DNA from: Cliona cf. orientalis
Lineage: Eukaryota > Porifera > Demospongiae > Clionaida > Clionaidae
Direction: 5' to 3'
Length of the DNA: 64,000 nucleotides
Assembly: GCA_963930775.1 (NCBI GenBank)
Contig: OZ005697.1
Span: 5,850,292-5,914,291, forward strand
Shown here piece after piece: positions 10,401 through 19,479 of the stretch. The notes under the pieces were generated by a model. It was given only the letters and a program-made list of their open reading frames with translations, did no database searches and was not told where the DNA came from. The position numbers and the translations under genes are program-made. Within the stretch, counting starts at the first letter, position 1, and every line of letters starts with the position of its first letter.

Positions 10401-13055
10401 ACCATTTTCATCCTCCTTAGAACCAGATGATGTACATGTATCGGACTTGACTGCAGCTCTTTGGCGAGTTGGATAGGATTTCTTCACACCTTTCGCTTGG
10501 GAACCAGGGGCAATCTCACCCGCTACATCAGTGTCTTTGCTGGATTTTTTTCTCAACCTTTGGGAGGAACGGACTTGTTTTGGAGCAGTACTGGTAGGAT
10601 TGGTATGGTCTGTGTTCTTTTTCCTCATTGAGAGAGTACTTGGTGAAACTTGGTTTTTTAGTGAACGTGTTTGTCGAGCAGAGTCGTATGTTTCTTTCAA
10701 TACTTGCTTTCCTCGACAAGTCTCAGGAGCCTTTAACCTTTTATCCACAGACTTCCTTTTTTCTTGCCTCTTTGCAGCACTTGCTACCTTGTGATCTGAC
10801 AGAGGGTTACCTTCATTGGCATTCATCTCCGGTTCACTCTCAGGAGGATGTGTTTTTTCTTCCTCCTCCCAATCAAAGAAGTATTCGGGAATGTCCCAAT
10901 AATCATCATAAAGGAGGTAATCATCTGCAATCAAATGCAATGATATATTTAATGTCTAGTCACAGCAGTTATTGCATATAACCACATTGATAATAGTATT
11001 GAGGCACACAAGTCAATTGTACATGTATATCATTAGTCTTGTGGCTGGAATGTTTGAAAATTGCCAGTGGCTGCCTGACTGCAGTTAATCATATGATCCA
11101 TATTTAACGATAGAAATTAGCATTAAGTTTTACAAATTCTCATAACACGCATATTATTACAGTACATGGAGTGATTGATGATCTTTACCAGAAAAGCATG
11201 TGGTTTAAAGACATACGTTGTATTAGATTAAGTACTGTACTAGTAAACACAGAATATGACAAAATTGGTTAACATACCATCAATCGAGCTAGATTGTGGA
11301 TCTTCTTCAGGTAGTGGCTTACGAATGCTTTCTTCTGTACAAAATTAATTCACAGATCACAGAAGATGAATATTAATTATATAAATATTATACTCTTACT
11401 TTTTGATGCCTTTAGTTGGAGCTTTTGTTGCTTTTTAGCCTCTCGATTTCTCACACGTTCTTCTTTTAATCGAGCTTTCTCTTCTTTTTGCAGCTCTTTT
11501 TCTTGTAGTGCTTGTAGATTTTCAGCACTTGTAAGCACACGGCTGGAGTGGATTTGAGTAGTTGGCTTTCGGCGAGGAGGAACAGGTAGACTAAGAAAGG
11601 GGGTGAGAGTGGTATGCCGTTCTGCCTGCCGATACCGAGAATGTACAGGAGATTCTTCAAGCAAGGGCAACTCTGGGTGATATTTGTTCACCCACATTCT
11701 GTAACAAGGATCATCACAGTCTTGCTTATCCTTGTAATACTGCTCAAATTTAAGCAGCTCGCTCTGAGAAAATCTGGGACTTTCTGCTACTCCACCTGGA
11801 ATACGTCGTTTAACTGGCGTGTACAAAGGTATATAGGACAAGCCAGTTTTCTGGCATAAATTTGAAGCTACATCATCACCAGGCAAATCGATAGCATCCC
11901 TGTTCAGTGGACATACTCCAGTTGTTCGAAAACCTGCAAGAACGTTCTTCTGGGTCATCGACTTGTACCAGGCTTCACTGAAAATATGTGAAAAATTGTG
12001 CTTTGAAATGACCTTTCCTGGATTTTTAATCAAATAATTGTGGACTTCTTCCCGCCAAGCAATTTTCAATGGTCCAAACATGCCCTTGTCAAGGGGCTGC
12101 GTCAAGTGTGTGGTGTTTGGGGGGAAAGTAAAGATGATGACCTGCTGCTCTGCAGCATATCGTATTGCCTCCGGGCAATAATGTGATGAATGACCATCAA
12201 CTAAAAGAAGCAGGGGCCGACAAGGGGGAGCATAGCTCAGAAATAAGTTACGAAACCAAACGTAAAAGAGCTCTCCATCGATCCAACCTTTATCTGACAA
12301 CCCGTAAATAGTACCAGCAACTTCACCATTTGAAAGCTCTGCTGGAAGCTTTTTCCTGTTCCATATAACCATTGGTGGGAGGCTATACCCATCAGCTCTC
12401 ACACATCCCACAATAGTGATCTGTTGTTTTGATCCACTAGAAACAGCTGAAGGATTCTTACTTCCTTTTAGATTGACGGTTTTCATGGACTTGGGGTCCA
12501 ATGCCAACCCAGTTTCATCCATATTAAATATTTGAAGAGGTACATCCATCAAACCATTTTCTTCCATTGCATCCTCAAGAATATCAAAATATTTGTCTAA
12601 AGATTCTCGATCAGACGCCATAGCTCTAACATTAGAAAGAGCAGCAGGTGAACGGAGGACAATTTCAGGATTTCGTTTCACAAAAGACTCCCACCAACCA
12701 CTACTAACCCCCTTCTATAGATACCACGCGATGCTAGAATTCGTTCAACTATAGCCATGACTTCACTTCTCGTGCGACCGTATCCAATGGCTGCAGAGCG
12801 GCAAAGGAATGTTGCAAGTTCCTTTTCTTCTTGTGCAGTGAGGTAAGTTGCCGGGCCACTCGTACTCCCAGGGAGTACTCGTCCAGTGATTCTGTCGCCC
12901 AACGTACTCTTTGGAACATTGTAAAGTGCAGCTGCCTTTCTTACAGCAATTTCATCTTGAACAACAGCAGATATGGCTTTACTCATATTTTCTTCACTCC
13001 AAGATTTGTACTGTACTGGGCGTAGCGGCACATGTGAATGACTTGCTGTAGACAT
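6809..13055 (-). CDS. Composite gene: pogo/Tigger-type transposase - basic repeat exons - Ulp1 protease - PHD finger
   Basis: Ten exons read right to left: 13055-11400, 11334-11278, 10924-10403, 10291-10202, 9944-9834, 9720-9610, 9489-9358, 8449-8381, 7981-7721, 7407-6809. All nine introns are GT-AG and phase 1, giving about 1,200 aa. The order of parts is: a psq/CENP-B-like HTH (KSWSEENMSKAISAVVQDE); a DDE domain with acidic residues in FNMDETG, LLVDGHSSHY and THLTQPLDKG; a charged coiled tail; an acidic segment; five basic modules; a Ulp1/C48-type protease (GHWV His, FDSVG Asp, HTDCGCFAIA Cys); and a C-terminal PHD finger (CFCGMPDEY, QCDSCNKWVHC, CSLC). One frameshift near 12712 splits the HTH and DDE parts. 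The start is the Met of MSTASHSH at 13055; a longer frame begins at 13103. It may be a transposon product, a domesticated fusion, or two genes read through. Domains are clear; the single-gene model rests on phase continuity. Confidence 0.75.
9358..10520 (-). repeat. Tandemly duplicated symmetric exons (five modules)
   Basis: Modules at 10520-10403 (end of a larger exon), 10291-10202, 9944-9834, 9720-9610 and, more diverged, 9489-9358. Each standalone exon starts after one base of a codon and ends after one base (phase 1-1). The first four encode the pattern GEIxPGSQAKGVKK(S)YPTRQ, then RAAV, then SD/SSGSKEDENG. Intron flanks are also similar, with poly-C runs near 9790, 10087 and 10350, so exon and intron were duplicated together with a spacing of 220-450 bp. 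The modules are basic and Ser-rich, as in disordered DNA-binding or linker tails. Confidence 0.85.
11082..11250. repeat. Dispersed repeat family D, copy 1 (in intron)
   Basis: Shares AGTTAATC, ATGATCCA, GAAATTAGCATT, ATTCTCATAAC and GATCTTTACCAGAAAAG with copies at 25385-25510 and 32400-32560. It lies between exon 2 and exon 3 of the composite gene. Confidence 0.6.
11377..12681 (-). CDS. DDE (pogo/Tigger-type) transposase domain exon
   Basis: This is the long open part of the first exon of the composite gene, with the catalytic core of the Tc1/mariner-IS630 superfamily, CENP-B/jerky/Tigger branch. Visible motifs are MDETGLALDPK (first Asp), VDGHSSHYCPE (second Asp) and PPNTTHLTQPLDKG (third acidic position). 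The tail is a Lys/Glu-rich coiled segment, and the spliced frame leaves this exon at 11400 (AAAAA/GTAAGA). If the intron is retained, the frame stops at 11377. Upstream residues that usually precede this core (a WWESF-type motif) are present in this frame before its first Met, which shows that the true N-terminus lies in the adjoining frame. Confidence 0.9.
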   Translation of the reverse strand: MKRNPEIVLRSPAALSNVRAMASDRESLDKYFDILEDAMEENGLMDVPLQIFNMDETGLALDPKSMKTVNLKGSKNPSAVSSGSKQQITIVGCVRADGYSLPPMVIWNRKKLPAELSNGEVAGTIYGLSDKGWIDGELFYVWFRNLFLSYAPPCRPLLLLVDGHSSHYCPEAIRYAAEQQVIIFTFPPNTTHLTQPLDKGMFGPLKIAWREEVHNYLIKNPGKVISKHNFSHIFSEAWYKSMTQKNVLAGFRTTGVCPLNRDAIDLPGDDVASNLCQKTGLSYIPLYTPVKRRIPGGVAESPRFSQSELLKFEQYYKDKQDCDDPCYRMWVNKYHPELPLLEESPVHSRYRQAERHTTLTPFLSLPVPPRRKPTTQIHSSRVLTSAENLQALQEKELQKEEKARLKEERVRNREAKKQQKLQLKASKSKSIIFI

Positions 13056-13103
13056 AGTAAGTGCTCCCTTACCAAATGAACTGCTCACAAAAAACACGAT
13101 CAC
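12678..13103 (-). CDS. N-terminal helix-turn-helix part of the transposase (frame-shifted)
   Basis: Encodes the psq/CENP-B-like DNA-binding part (AISAVVQDEIAVRKAAALYN, VPKSTLGDRI) and the following helix region (EEKELATFLCRSAAIGYGRT). It ends four codons past the point where the reading frame should pass into the DDE frame. The break maps to a run of five G on the minus strand (12711-12715), so either a one-base change inactivates the gene or the base count is wrong. Confidence 0.8.
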   Translation of the reverse strand: MIVFFVSSSFGKGALTMSTASHSHVPLRPVQYKSWSEENMSKAISAVVQDEIAVRKAAALYNVPKSTLGDRITGRVLPGSTSGPATYLTAQEEKELATFLCRSAAIGYGRTRSEVMAIVERILASRGIYRRGLVVVGGSLL

Positions 13104-13985
13104 GAAGAGAAGCCATTATCTGTGCATACAGTCAAGATAGTCAGGGTACTACTGAAACACCCACCCCTCCCCTTTTGAGGTTTTGAACGAGCATGCATGG
13201 TAAGAATTGGTATATTGTACATCATTGGTTGACGTACATGTAAGGTACAATAATCAATATTGGTTAAGCCCTCACATACATGTACATGTACCAAAAAAAT
13301 TGCATATCTGATATTTGGCAGCAAGCACTCCAGGTTAACACAGGTATGTGGTTGCGTTATGTCATTCCACAGTCTTGGCGGTTACACGTTATTACACTCA
13401 CTCATGCACACCATAGTGGGAAGGGCAGGAAATGAGTATAATAATTACATGTACATGTATAAGCTATAACAATGGCGTTTCGATAGTTGACTAAACTTAT
13501 AGTGGATCCCAACCCGGAATCGTGTTGCAGATATACAAAGAATATTGCATGATTATGCTAGCATAAGCAAGATGCATTTTGTGCGCATGTGTACATGTAC
13601 CGTCTTGTATACCACGCATGTACCACTGGTCTATTGCCCAATGAAAGGTTTATTTCTTATTAACACCCACCACAGGTACATTACTCTGTACAGATCCTGT
13701 ACACGCCTTTTCTCATTTTTACCGTGCATTAACATACCAAACCATCAAATATGGAGACACTTCAGCTCTTGTTCAATCCCGTGTGCTATACATGTACATA
13801 TAGGCACTATAGGCTATGGTACACACCATTGTCCAGACCCCTACTCTCTCTGTGCATGAAGCGGGCTGGGTACGAGTGGATTTTTATTTCTTTTTAACAC
13901 CCATCTATACCAGGCAGTTTGTGCGTTCCACCTGGTACGACCTGACCCTTTGCTCAGCCTCTCTTGAGTAGGTGGGCCAGGGTTA
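13104..13985. other. No gene recognised
   Basis: Contains several TACATGTA-rich stretches (13209-13291, 13590-13600) and AT-rich sequence. It is the likely promoter side of the composite gene, but no promoter motif can be assigned. Confidence 0.35.
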
Positions 13986-14333
13986 GTCTTGTGACCCAGC
14001 CCCCAAAAACGTTCACGTAAAATTTTCCCAAGAGACTATATCCACTCTTCTCGTCATAGCGTGGTAACAATGCAAAGCAAAGTGACTTCCCATAGCCAGT
14101 ACGTAAGCTAACCAACACATCTTTACCTCCAATGAAGCCACCACACGGCATATTCGAGTGGCATTCTTCGTAAAAAAATTATTTTATGATAAATTGTGCG
14201 CTTTGCACGTTAATTGCAAACGGAGCGATCTGATTGGTGGCGCCACATTCCAGAGTTTGGGACTGCTCGTTGTACACAATGATACCAGACCCCTTTTTCA
14301 TGTGAGCGGTTTTAGGGGGCTGGGTCACGAGAC
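13986..14333. repeat. MITE family E (GTCTYGYGA termini) carrying a host-gene fragment
   Basis: Starts GTCTTGTGACCCAGCCCCC and ends GGGGGCTGGGTCACGAGAC, near-perfect terminal inverted repeats preceded by TA on the left. The right half shares TCTGATTGGT, GGGAC and TACCAGAC blocks with the fold-back element at 15256-15597. The left half holds a helicase-like coding fragment (see 14044-14139). Confidence 0.75.
14044..14139 (-). pseudogene. RecQ-like DEAD helicase fragment (Walker A region)
   Basis: About 32 codons are open and read GKDVLVSLRTGYGKSLCFAL followed by LPRYDEKS. This is the motif I segment of RecQ-family helicases (GKDVLVxxPTGxGKS), although Pro before Thr is replaced by Arg. Nothing else of the helicase is nearby, and the fragment sits entirely inside a MITE, so it reads as a captured piece of a gene and not a functional locus. 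Confidence 0.7.
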
Positions 14334-14939
14334 TTGCGGCTAGGGTGAGTATAGACTCCCACTTCTTTTTTCCCCCGGAACTGTTTCTAGCGATTTCATG
14401 GACATGCATACACCCTGCATCATGTGATGTCATTGCAAAGGATACTGGAAGGTGCCCAAAACTTTGAAGAAATCACAGAAACATCGCGATTATTTAAATT
14501 TATACTCGTTTTTGATATTGCATATGACCTTAGACACTAATAAACAGGCACACAAAATTCAAATTTATATCTCACCGACAGCTGGATGTAAGAGAATTCC
14601 GAGCAGTGCACCTACATGTAGTCTAGTATCAGCCACGTGCATGACGTGGAGAAATCTTCGTGATACAACCGTAAACGCGTACTATACCAATACGTAGCCA
14701 CGCCCACCAGGTCACACGCAACTGCGCTAGCATAGGCATGGTAGCTGTGGGCTTAGTACCCTTGAATAAGACGTCTGGAGGGCACGTCCGACTGTCCGCA
14801 AAAGTGTCCGACATTCTCTATGTTCGGGCACGGGGACATTTATCTCATTCCTCTCCGTAGACGCAAGTGTGCGATGGTCAATATATGATGTACTATCATA
14901 GGTACTAACGATCTTCCTTTTGGAGTTATACGTAATTAA

Positions 14940-15087
14940 TTTCCGTCTTCAGTCCGAAAGATATAGCGTCCGATTATTGATGGTGGCCGATAATTGATCA
15001 TTTACTCTACTTATGCAGGAACTCGAGGTAAAATGCAGGGGGGGCTTATGTGCGAGGGGGCGTAATTGCGGGATTCTACAGTATTAT
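14940..15087. repeat. MITE family C, right-end fragment
   Basis: Ends in GGGGGCGTAATTGCGGGATT then CTACAGTA, matching the right terminus of the 60674-61065 element. The preceding 70 bp match 6340-6412 in reverse orientation. Confidence 0.65.
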
Positions 15088-15255
15088 TTTTAGGAGAATT
15101 CCTCCAGATGGTATAAATTTTTGATCAAAAAGATACTAGCCTCCCTCCTGTCCCCCCTCCCCCCACCCCCATCCCTACCCCCGGGGCCCCAGAGGCACAT
15201 CTGTGAAGTTTTATTGTAATATATAAGTATGTTACTATGTTGCTATGGGAAAGTA

Positions 15256-15597
15256 GTCTCGCGCAGCCAGACTCTTACACCTCGGGAGGGGGAGGGAGAG
15301 AGTCTGGTAAAGTGCCATACATTGAGTTGTCCCAGTGCCTGGTATGAGGCGCGACCAATCAGATAGCATCTTTATGGCATTATATAGTTTGCGGTGGCGT
15401 ATCCGACTGTGAATGGACGAGATACTATTGCACACGCTTGTTTATTTTCCGTTCACAATCGGATATGCCACCGCAAACTAAAGATGCAATCTGATTGGTC
15501 GCGCCTCGTACGAGGCGCTGGGACAACTCGATGTATAGCACTTTACCAGACTCTCTCCCTCCCCCTCCCGAGGTGTAAGAGTCTGGTTGTGCGAGAC
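15256..15597. repeat. Fold-back element, family E, 342 bp
   Basis: Arms of about 155 bp are inverted copies of each other: GTCTCGCGCAGCCAGACTCT on the left pairs with AGAGTCTGGTTGTGCGAGAC on the right. A small asymmetric loop lies near 15415-15450. TA is present on both outer sides. Arms differ at scattered positions, so it is not a recent perfect palindrome. No coding capacity. Confidence 0.85.
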
Positions 15598-15599
15598 TA

Positions 15600-16149
15600 A
15601 TAGGAAAATGGGGCAAGGTAAACAGGATGATGGGTTTGCATGCACATCATGCTTTGTTGGTCACACAGCTACAGATTAAATTATCTTAGGTCAGGTACAT
15701 GAAAGTTCAGTTGGTTTATCTCTACAACCCATCTTAAAAGGGCATGCTGGGGAAAACCATTCCATGTCTCAAATCAGGGATGGCCTGTGCATGAATGAAT
15801 ATTTCAATTATCTGAGTGCCTAAATAATTATGTCGCACTGTACTTGCTAGACTCATGTAAAGCAGGACCTCAGAAACGTAGTAATTACTTAGCTATTAAG
15901 TTTGAAAGTACTAGTTATTAGTATGCATGACATCAGCAGCGTGTAGAGGAGGGGTACTGAAGTTTGTAATGTCTGCTTGTAGCTACATATTCACTTAATG
16001 GTTTGGTGCAGAAGAAATTTTACCGAGCTGAAGCCACACAATCAATACTGCTTGGGACATGGATGACCAGAACTAATTACATTATGGCAGGTTGAACAAC
16101 ATTGTACCCAGGAGTGAACTATTATTAATTTTGAGTTCACATGTCCCTC
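15600..16149. other. No gene recognised
   Basis: Plain AT-rich sequence with short ORFs only. Confidence 0.4.
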
Positions 16150-16612
16150 CATCTGTAGTGCTCTGAGATGCAGTAACTATAGATCTATAGAGCACATAGC
16201 TACCCCACGTGCCTTGTGCAATTTGTACAGCTTGTCACGAGCATTAATTATTCTATAGAACATTTTTACCAATACATGCGCTTGGCTGGTTGTGCATGCG
16301 TATGAGCAGAAAGCCATGCATTATGCATTGAGTATATATCATTATTATAGGCACTGTCGATAGGCATGACTACGGTGGCTAACAAAAAGGCTCTGTATAT
16401 TTGTGACGTTTGTAGACTGTATCCCTTGATTTGAAGCTTATTGAACCCAGTTTTTTGCCAGCTTTGGTGGATTCGTCACATTTATGAGTTGCTCGGGTGC
16501 CTAGATGTCAAAAAGTGTTGATTTTGTGCTCATATCAATGATGACACGTGCACCAGATGTCTCAACTGATTACTTTATCCCTTGCACATGCATGTGGGGT
16601 AGTAATAATAGT
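16150..16612 (+). repeat. Repeat family B, copy
   Basis: Left part has CTATAGAGCACATAGCTACCCC. The interior has GCATTATGCATTG, GTCGATAGGCATG and GCTAACAAAAAGG. The right end has TGATTACTTTATCCC, then GCACATGCATGTGGGGTAG. It matches the copy at 46185-46735 over most of its length. Confidence 0.65.
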
Positions 16613-16744
16613 ATCATTATAATATGTGTTATGATTATTATGGTGCTGCTGCAAATTTCTACTGTATTAAAATTGATGAAAAGTTTAGGCCATGTGGGGT
16701 TAGTATCCAGGATTGCCAATGTACTGGAATACTGTATTACTACA

Positions 16745-16889
16745 GTTTAGATCATAGCTGTAACAAATGCTGCAATCTGATTGGTCATTAGCAGGTACCT
16801 AGTACCCTACAAATCTGATAGAACCCCTGCAAGATTTTGATAGAACCCATCCTCGGGCTATTACAGTGTTTTACTGTTATGATCTAAAC
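16745..16889. repeat. Short inverted-repeat element
   Basis: GTTTAGATCATAGCTGTAA at the left and TTACTGTTATGATCTAAAC at the right form terminal inverted repeats around AT-rich sequence. It directly abuts the hairpin at 16892-17027. Confidence 0.65.
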
Positions 16890-16891
16890 TT

Positions 16892-17027
16892 GTTAGACAC
16901 TGTTTAGTCGGTTTCCACGTGATTTAGAAGACCTCAGGGCTCAGTAGAACCCTCGCTGCGCTCGGGATTCTACATAGAGCCCTTTGGTCTTCTAAATCAC
17001 GTAGAAACCTCCTAAACAGTGTCTAAC
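16892..17027. repeat. Hairpin element, family F (GC-rich core)
   Basis: Long palindrome: GTTAGACACTGTTTAG at the left pairs with CTAAACAGTGTCTAAC at the right, and GATTTAGAAGACC with GGTCTTCTAAATC. The apex is CCCTCGCTGCGCTCGGG. It has the same design as 20880-20964, 30630-30730 and 45392-45520. Confidence 0.8.
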
Positions 17028-18124
17028 TAATATATAGCACCTTCTGGTAAAGTTAAACTGGTAACTTATGCTAGTATGCTAAGAAATGCATTTGAAACTT
17101 CACTGGGTAAAATTTATAAGAATTGGGTGTGAATAAGAACATTGCAATGAAATTGGGTCACCAGATTTGATCATTATCCTTTCATTATGTATAATATTAT
17201 GTGCCATCTGTCCGATGGTCTACTTCCTTGATTTTAGTTGGGTATATAAATAGATCCATGCATGATACTTTACAATGTGATATTAATTATATCACAGTGT
17301 TTCCTCTAGGACTGAATTCAAACAGGGTGGTTGAGTATTAACATTACTGTCATTGATATTATATTGGCCATGAAGAGGAGTGATTTGCTTTTGCAGGCTT
17401 ACTTTTGCAATGTGCACTTGGATAGTCACTGTGTATGCACAATCTACTATGTGTGCATGTGCAGTGTACACTAGTACAACCACATTTCAACCACTAGTGG
17501 CGTGTCTCTGAGCTGATTGTGGGAAGCAAAGACACTGGGAGCTACTACTGTAAACCACTGTTGCAGCTGTTAGCATTTTTGCTAATCAGCCACTCACAAA
17601 CAGGGCGGGGCGCCCCTTTTCAAGTATAGTAGCGGAAACACTGTATCAGTGTTATAATGTGGGCAAATGAGTTTATCTAAGGCCACAAATAAAAGCTACC
17701 GTGTTTATGCGAATAGAACACAAGCTAAAAAATATTTTTTAAATTTCGTACAATTTTCTGGAAAAGGTCGTTAAGTGCTCCAGCACTATGAAAAACCCAG
17801 AATGCGAATTTTCTTGCACTAATTATATCATGCATTTTATTAGCTTAAACATGGTAAGTTAAACTAAAAGTTGTGTGATTATCCTGAAATCTGTGATTAC
17901 GACCATGCTCTCTAGAGTTGTTTGTGAGAAATTATTTGCCAAAAGAATGTGTAGTGAATTTCCTGTGCATCTAGTGATTTGCAGCATATCAATATTTCTA
18001 TTTTTCTTCTTTCAGCGTAAATGAAAATGAAATTAACTTTCAATCAATGTGGACCTTCATTTTAATGAAATCCCCAATAAGTAACACATGAGTCTTTGTC
18101 ATTGATACAAAAAAATATTTCTGT
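17028..18124. other. No gene; possible Ig-domain relic at 17498-17551
   Basis: A short plus-strand frame reads WRVSELIVGSKDTGSYYC, which has the DxGxYxC pattern of an Ig-fold F strand, but it is bounded by stops and has no supporting exon structure. A CCGTGTTTATGCG motif near 17700 resembles a MITE end. The remainder is AT-rich and includes the 3' flank of the receptor gene. Confidence 0.3.
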
Positions 18125-19378
18125 CTATTGAATGAATGACATGCTTCCATAATATCCAGCATCACTCACTAAAGGCTGATTAGATTTATCTGGTTCTGTC
18201 TCAGAGTGTTCCACATCAAAGTAGGTAGTACTGGGCTGAGTGATGCGCTCTGACCCTGGGATAGTAGTCCAGCGTGCTGCTGTTATAGATGGTACTGCAA
18301 CATGATCATGCGACTTGAGCTTTCGACATTTGAGGACCAACTTCTTGAAACCTCTCTGTATAACCTGTCCTACATGATGGAAGCACAAGAAATAGCCGAG
18401 AGGAAATACCAACACTCCAATGGGAAAGGCTAGGGCATGTGTTAACCACAGACCATACTGCTCATGACGATGAGACTGAAGTGTGTATATTCGACAAGCA
18501 ACACTACACAGGATCAGCAAGATGTGAATGAATTTGAAACCCAGAACATAGAGGGTACGCTTAAGAAGATGACGAACTTCTTTGAAGGCGTTGGCTAGCC
18601 TAAAGTAGACAACCAAAAAGATTAGACTAGCAATAATTCCGGCCACTCCTAACGTCATATACATGCCATAGAAGGTCATCTGAGTTGAGTAGCCTGTGGG
18701 TTCACAGTAATCATTCAGTGATCGCACAAAACACCAGGGGCCAGCTATGCCATACTTGTGCTGCATCAGCGGAGGCAGGGAAAACACTGTAGCGATGATC
18801 ACTGGTATGGCGATGTACACAGTCTCAATTATCACACCACAACATCTAGTTTTCCCAAATCCACACTGAGGAAGTCTAGTTCCTCTTATCTTTGACACAA
18901 CAAGGTAGAGAAGATAGGCAATAATTTCGTAAGAGAAAATAAATGTCAGTACATATGTCCATGCCAGGAAAAGTCCAACTGCTTCACACACGGCCTCTTG
19001 TCCCTGATAGTGCCACAAGTGTTCTATACTGACTACTCCACTAATATCACTAAGGAGAGTTGCAATGATCAGATAGAGATATAGTCGCTGGAACAAACTT
19101 GAGTATAACTTGTTGTAGATCAGGAACAATAAAATAGCAAGAATTACCACAGTTCCGAGTATTGCCGCAATACTTCTCACTAGATTGAGGGACTTCCAGT
19201 CAATATCAGTGAAATTGGTGCAGTTCATGTTGAACTGTGATCCATCTACACTATACAACGCCATATCCACGAATACAGCAGTCCAAATTATGAACTGAGC
19301 AAAAGCTATCGTTGTGGCAAATATATCCTTCACTCTGGAACGGCGCTGTGTACTACACTTCCGGGCGGGCTTCCCCAT
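18125..19378 (-). CDS. Seven-transmembrane receptor, cAMP-receptor/secretin-like, orphan
   Basis: Single-exon frame of about 417 aa from the Met of MGKPARKC (19378); a longer start exists at 19474. A basic N-terminus is followed by a hydrophobic segment (FATTIAFAQFIIWTAVFVDM) that may be a signal peptide, then a short ectodomain with two N-glycosylation sites (NCT, NFT). Seven segments follow: LVRSIAAILGTVVILAIL, LYLYLIIATLLSDISGVV, an AVGLFLAWTYVL stretch, VIIETVYIAIPVIIATV, MTLGVAGIIASLIFLVVY, LGFKFIHILLILCSVA and LAFPIGVLVFPLGYFLCF. Cys before TM3 (AVCEAV) and Cys in GPWCFV fit the conserved disulfide of loop 2. The C-tail is Ser/Thr-rich. The architecture resembles cAMP-receptor-like and secretin-like GPCRs expanded in sponges; ligand unknown. 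A partial paralogue lies at 1-195. Confidence 0.87.
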   Translation of the reverse strand: MGKPARKCSTQRRSRVKDIFATTIAFAQFIIWTAVFVDMALYSVDGSQFNMNCTNFTDIDWKSLNLVRSIAAILGTVVILAILLFLIYNKLYSSLFQRLYLYLIIATLLSDISGVVSIEHLWHYQGQEAVCEAVGLFLAWTYVLTFIFSYEIIAYLLYLVVSKIRGTRLPQCGFGKTRCCGVIIETVYIAIPVIIATVFSLPPLMQHKYGIAGPWCFVRSLNDYCEPTGYSTQMTFYGMYMTLGVAGIIASLIFLVVYFRLANAFKEVRHLLKRTLYVLGFKFIHILLILCSVACRIYTLQSHRHEQYGLWLTHALAFPIGVLVFPLGYFLCFHHVGQVIQRGFKKLVLKCRKLKSHDHVAVPSITAARWTTIPGSERITQPSTTYFDVEHSETEPDKSNQPLVSDAGYYGSMSFIQ

Positions 19379-19479
19379 AGTACTAGGTATACTCGCGCGC
19401 GCCGCCAGGCGCGCTTGTGGGTTCCAAAGCCTACGCATGCGCATTAGATCCAACCACAGACTGGACCCTTGCACGGAGT
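19379..19479. promoter_or_regulatory. Compact bidirectional promoter/5' region between receptor and MAN2C1
   Basis: The receptor (minus) and mannosidase (plus) start head to head. Their nearest possible ATGs are 19474 and 19480, or 19378 and 19480 if the shorter receptor start is used. The interval contains GCGCGCGCC and ACGCATGCGCA motifs and is GC-rich relative to its flanks. No TATA box was seen. The shared control region is inferred from geometry. Confidence 0.5.

Noticed and set aside
9650-10520. Regularly spaced repeats that could suggest a CRISPR-like array
   Set aside because: Repeats are about 110-bp coding exons with splice sites and lie in a eukaryotic gene.
13260-13291. TACATGTACATGTACA runs here and at 7578, 22585, 23204 and 23345 as possible regulatory palindromes
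   Set aside because: Short self-complementary microsatellite present throughout the window, with no positional relation to genes.
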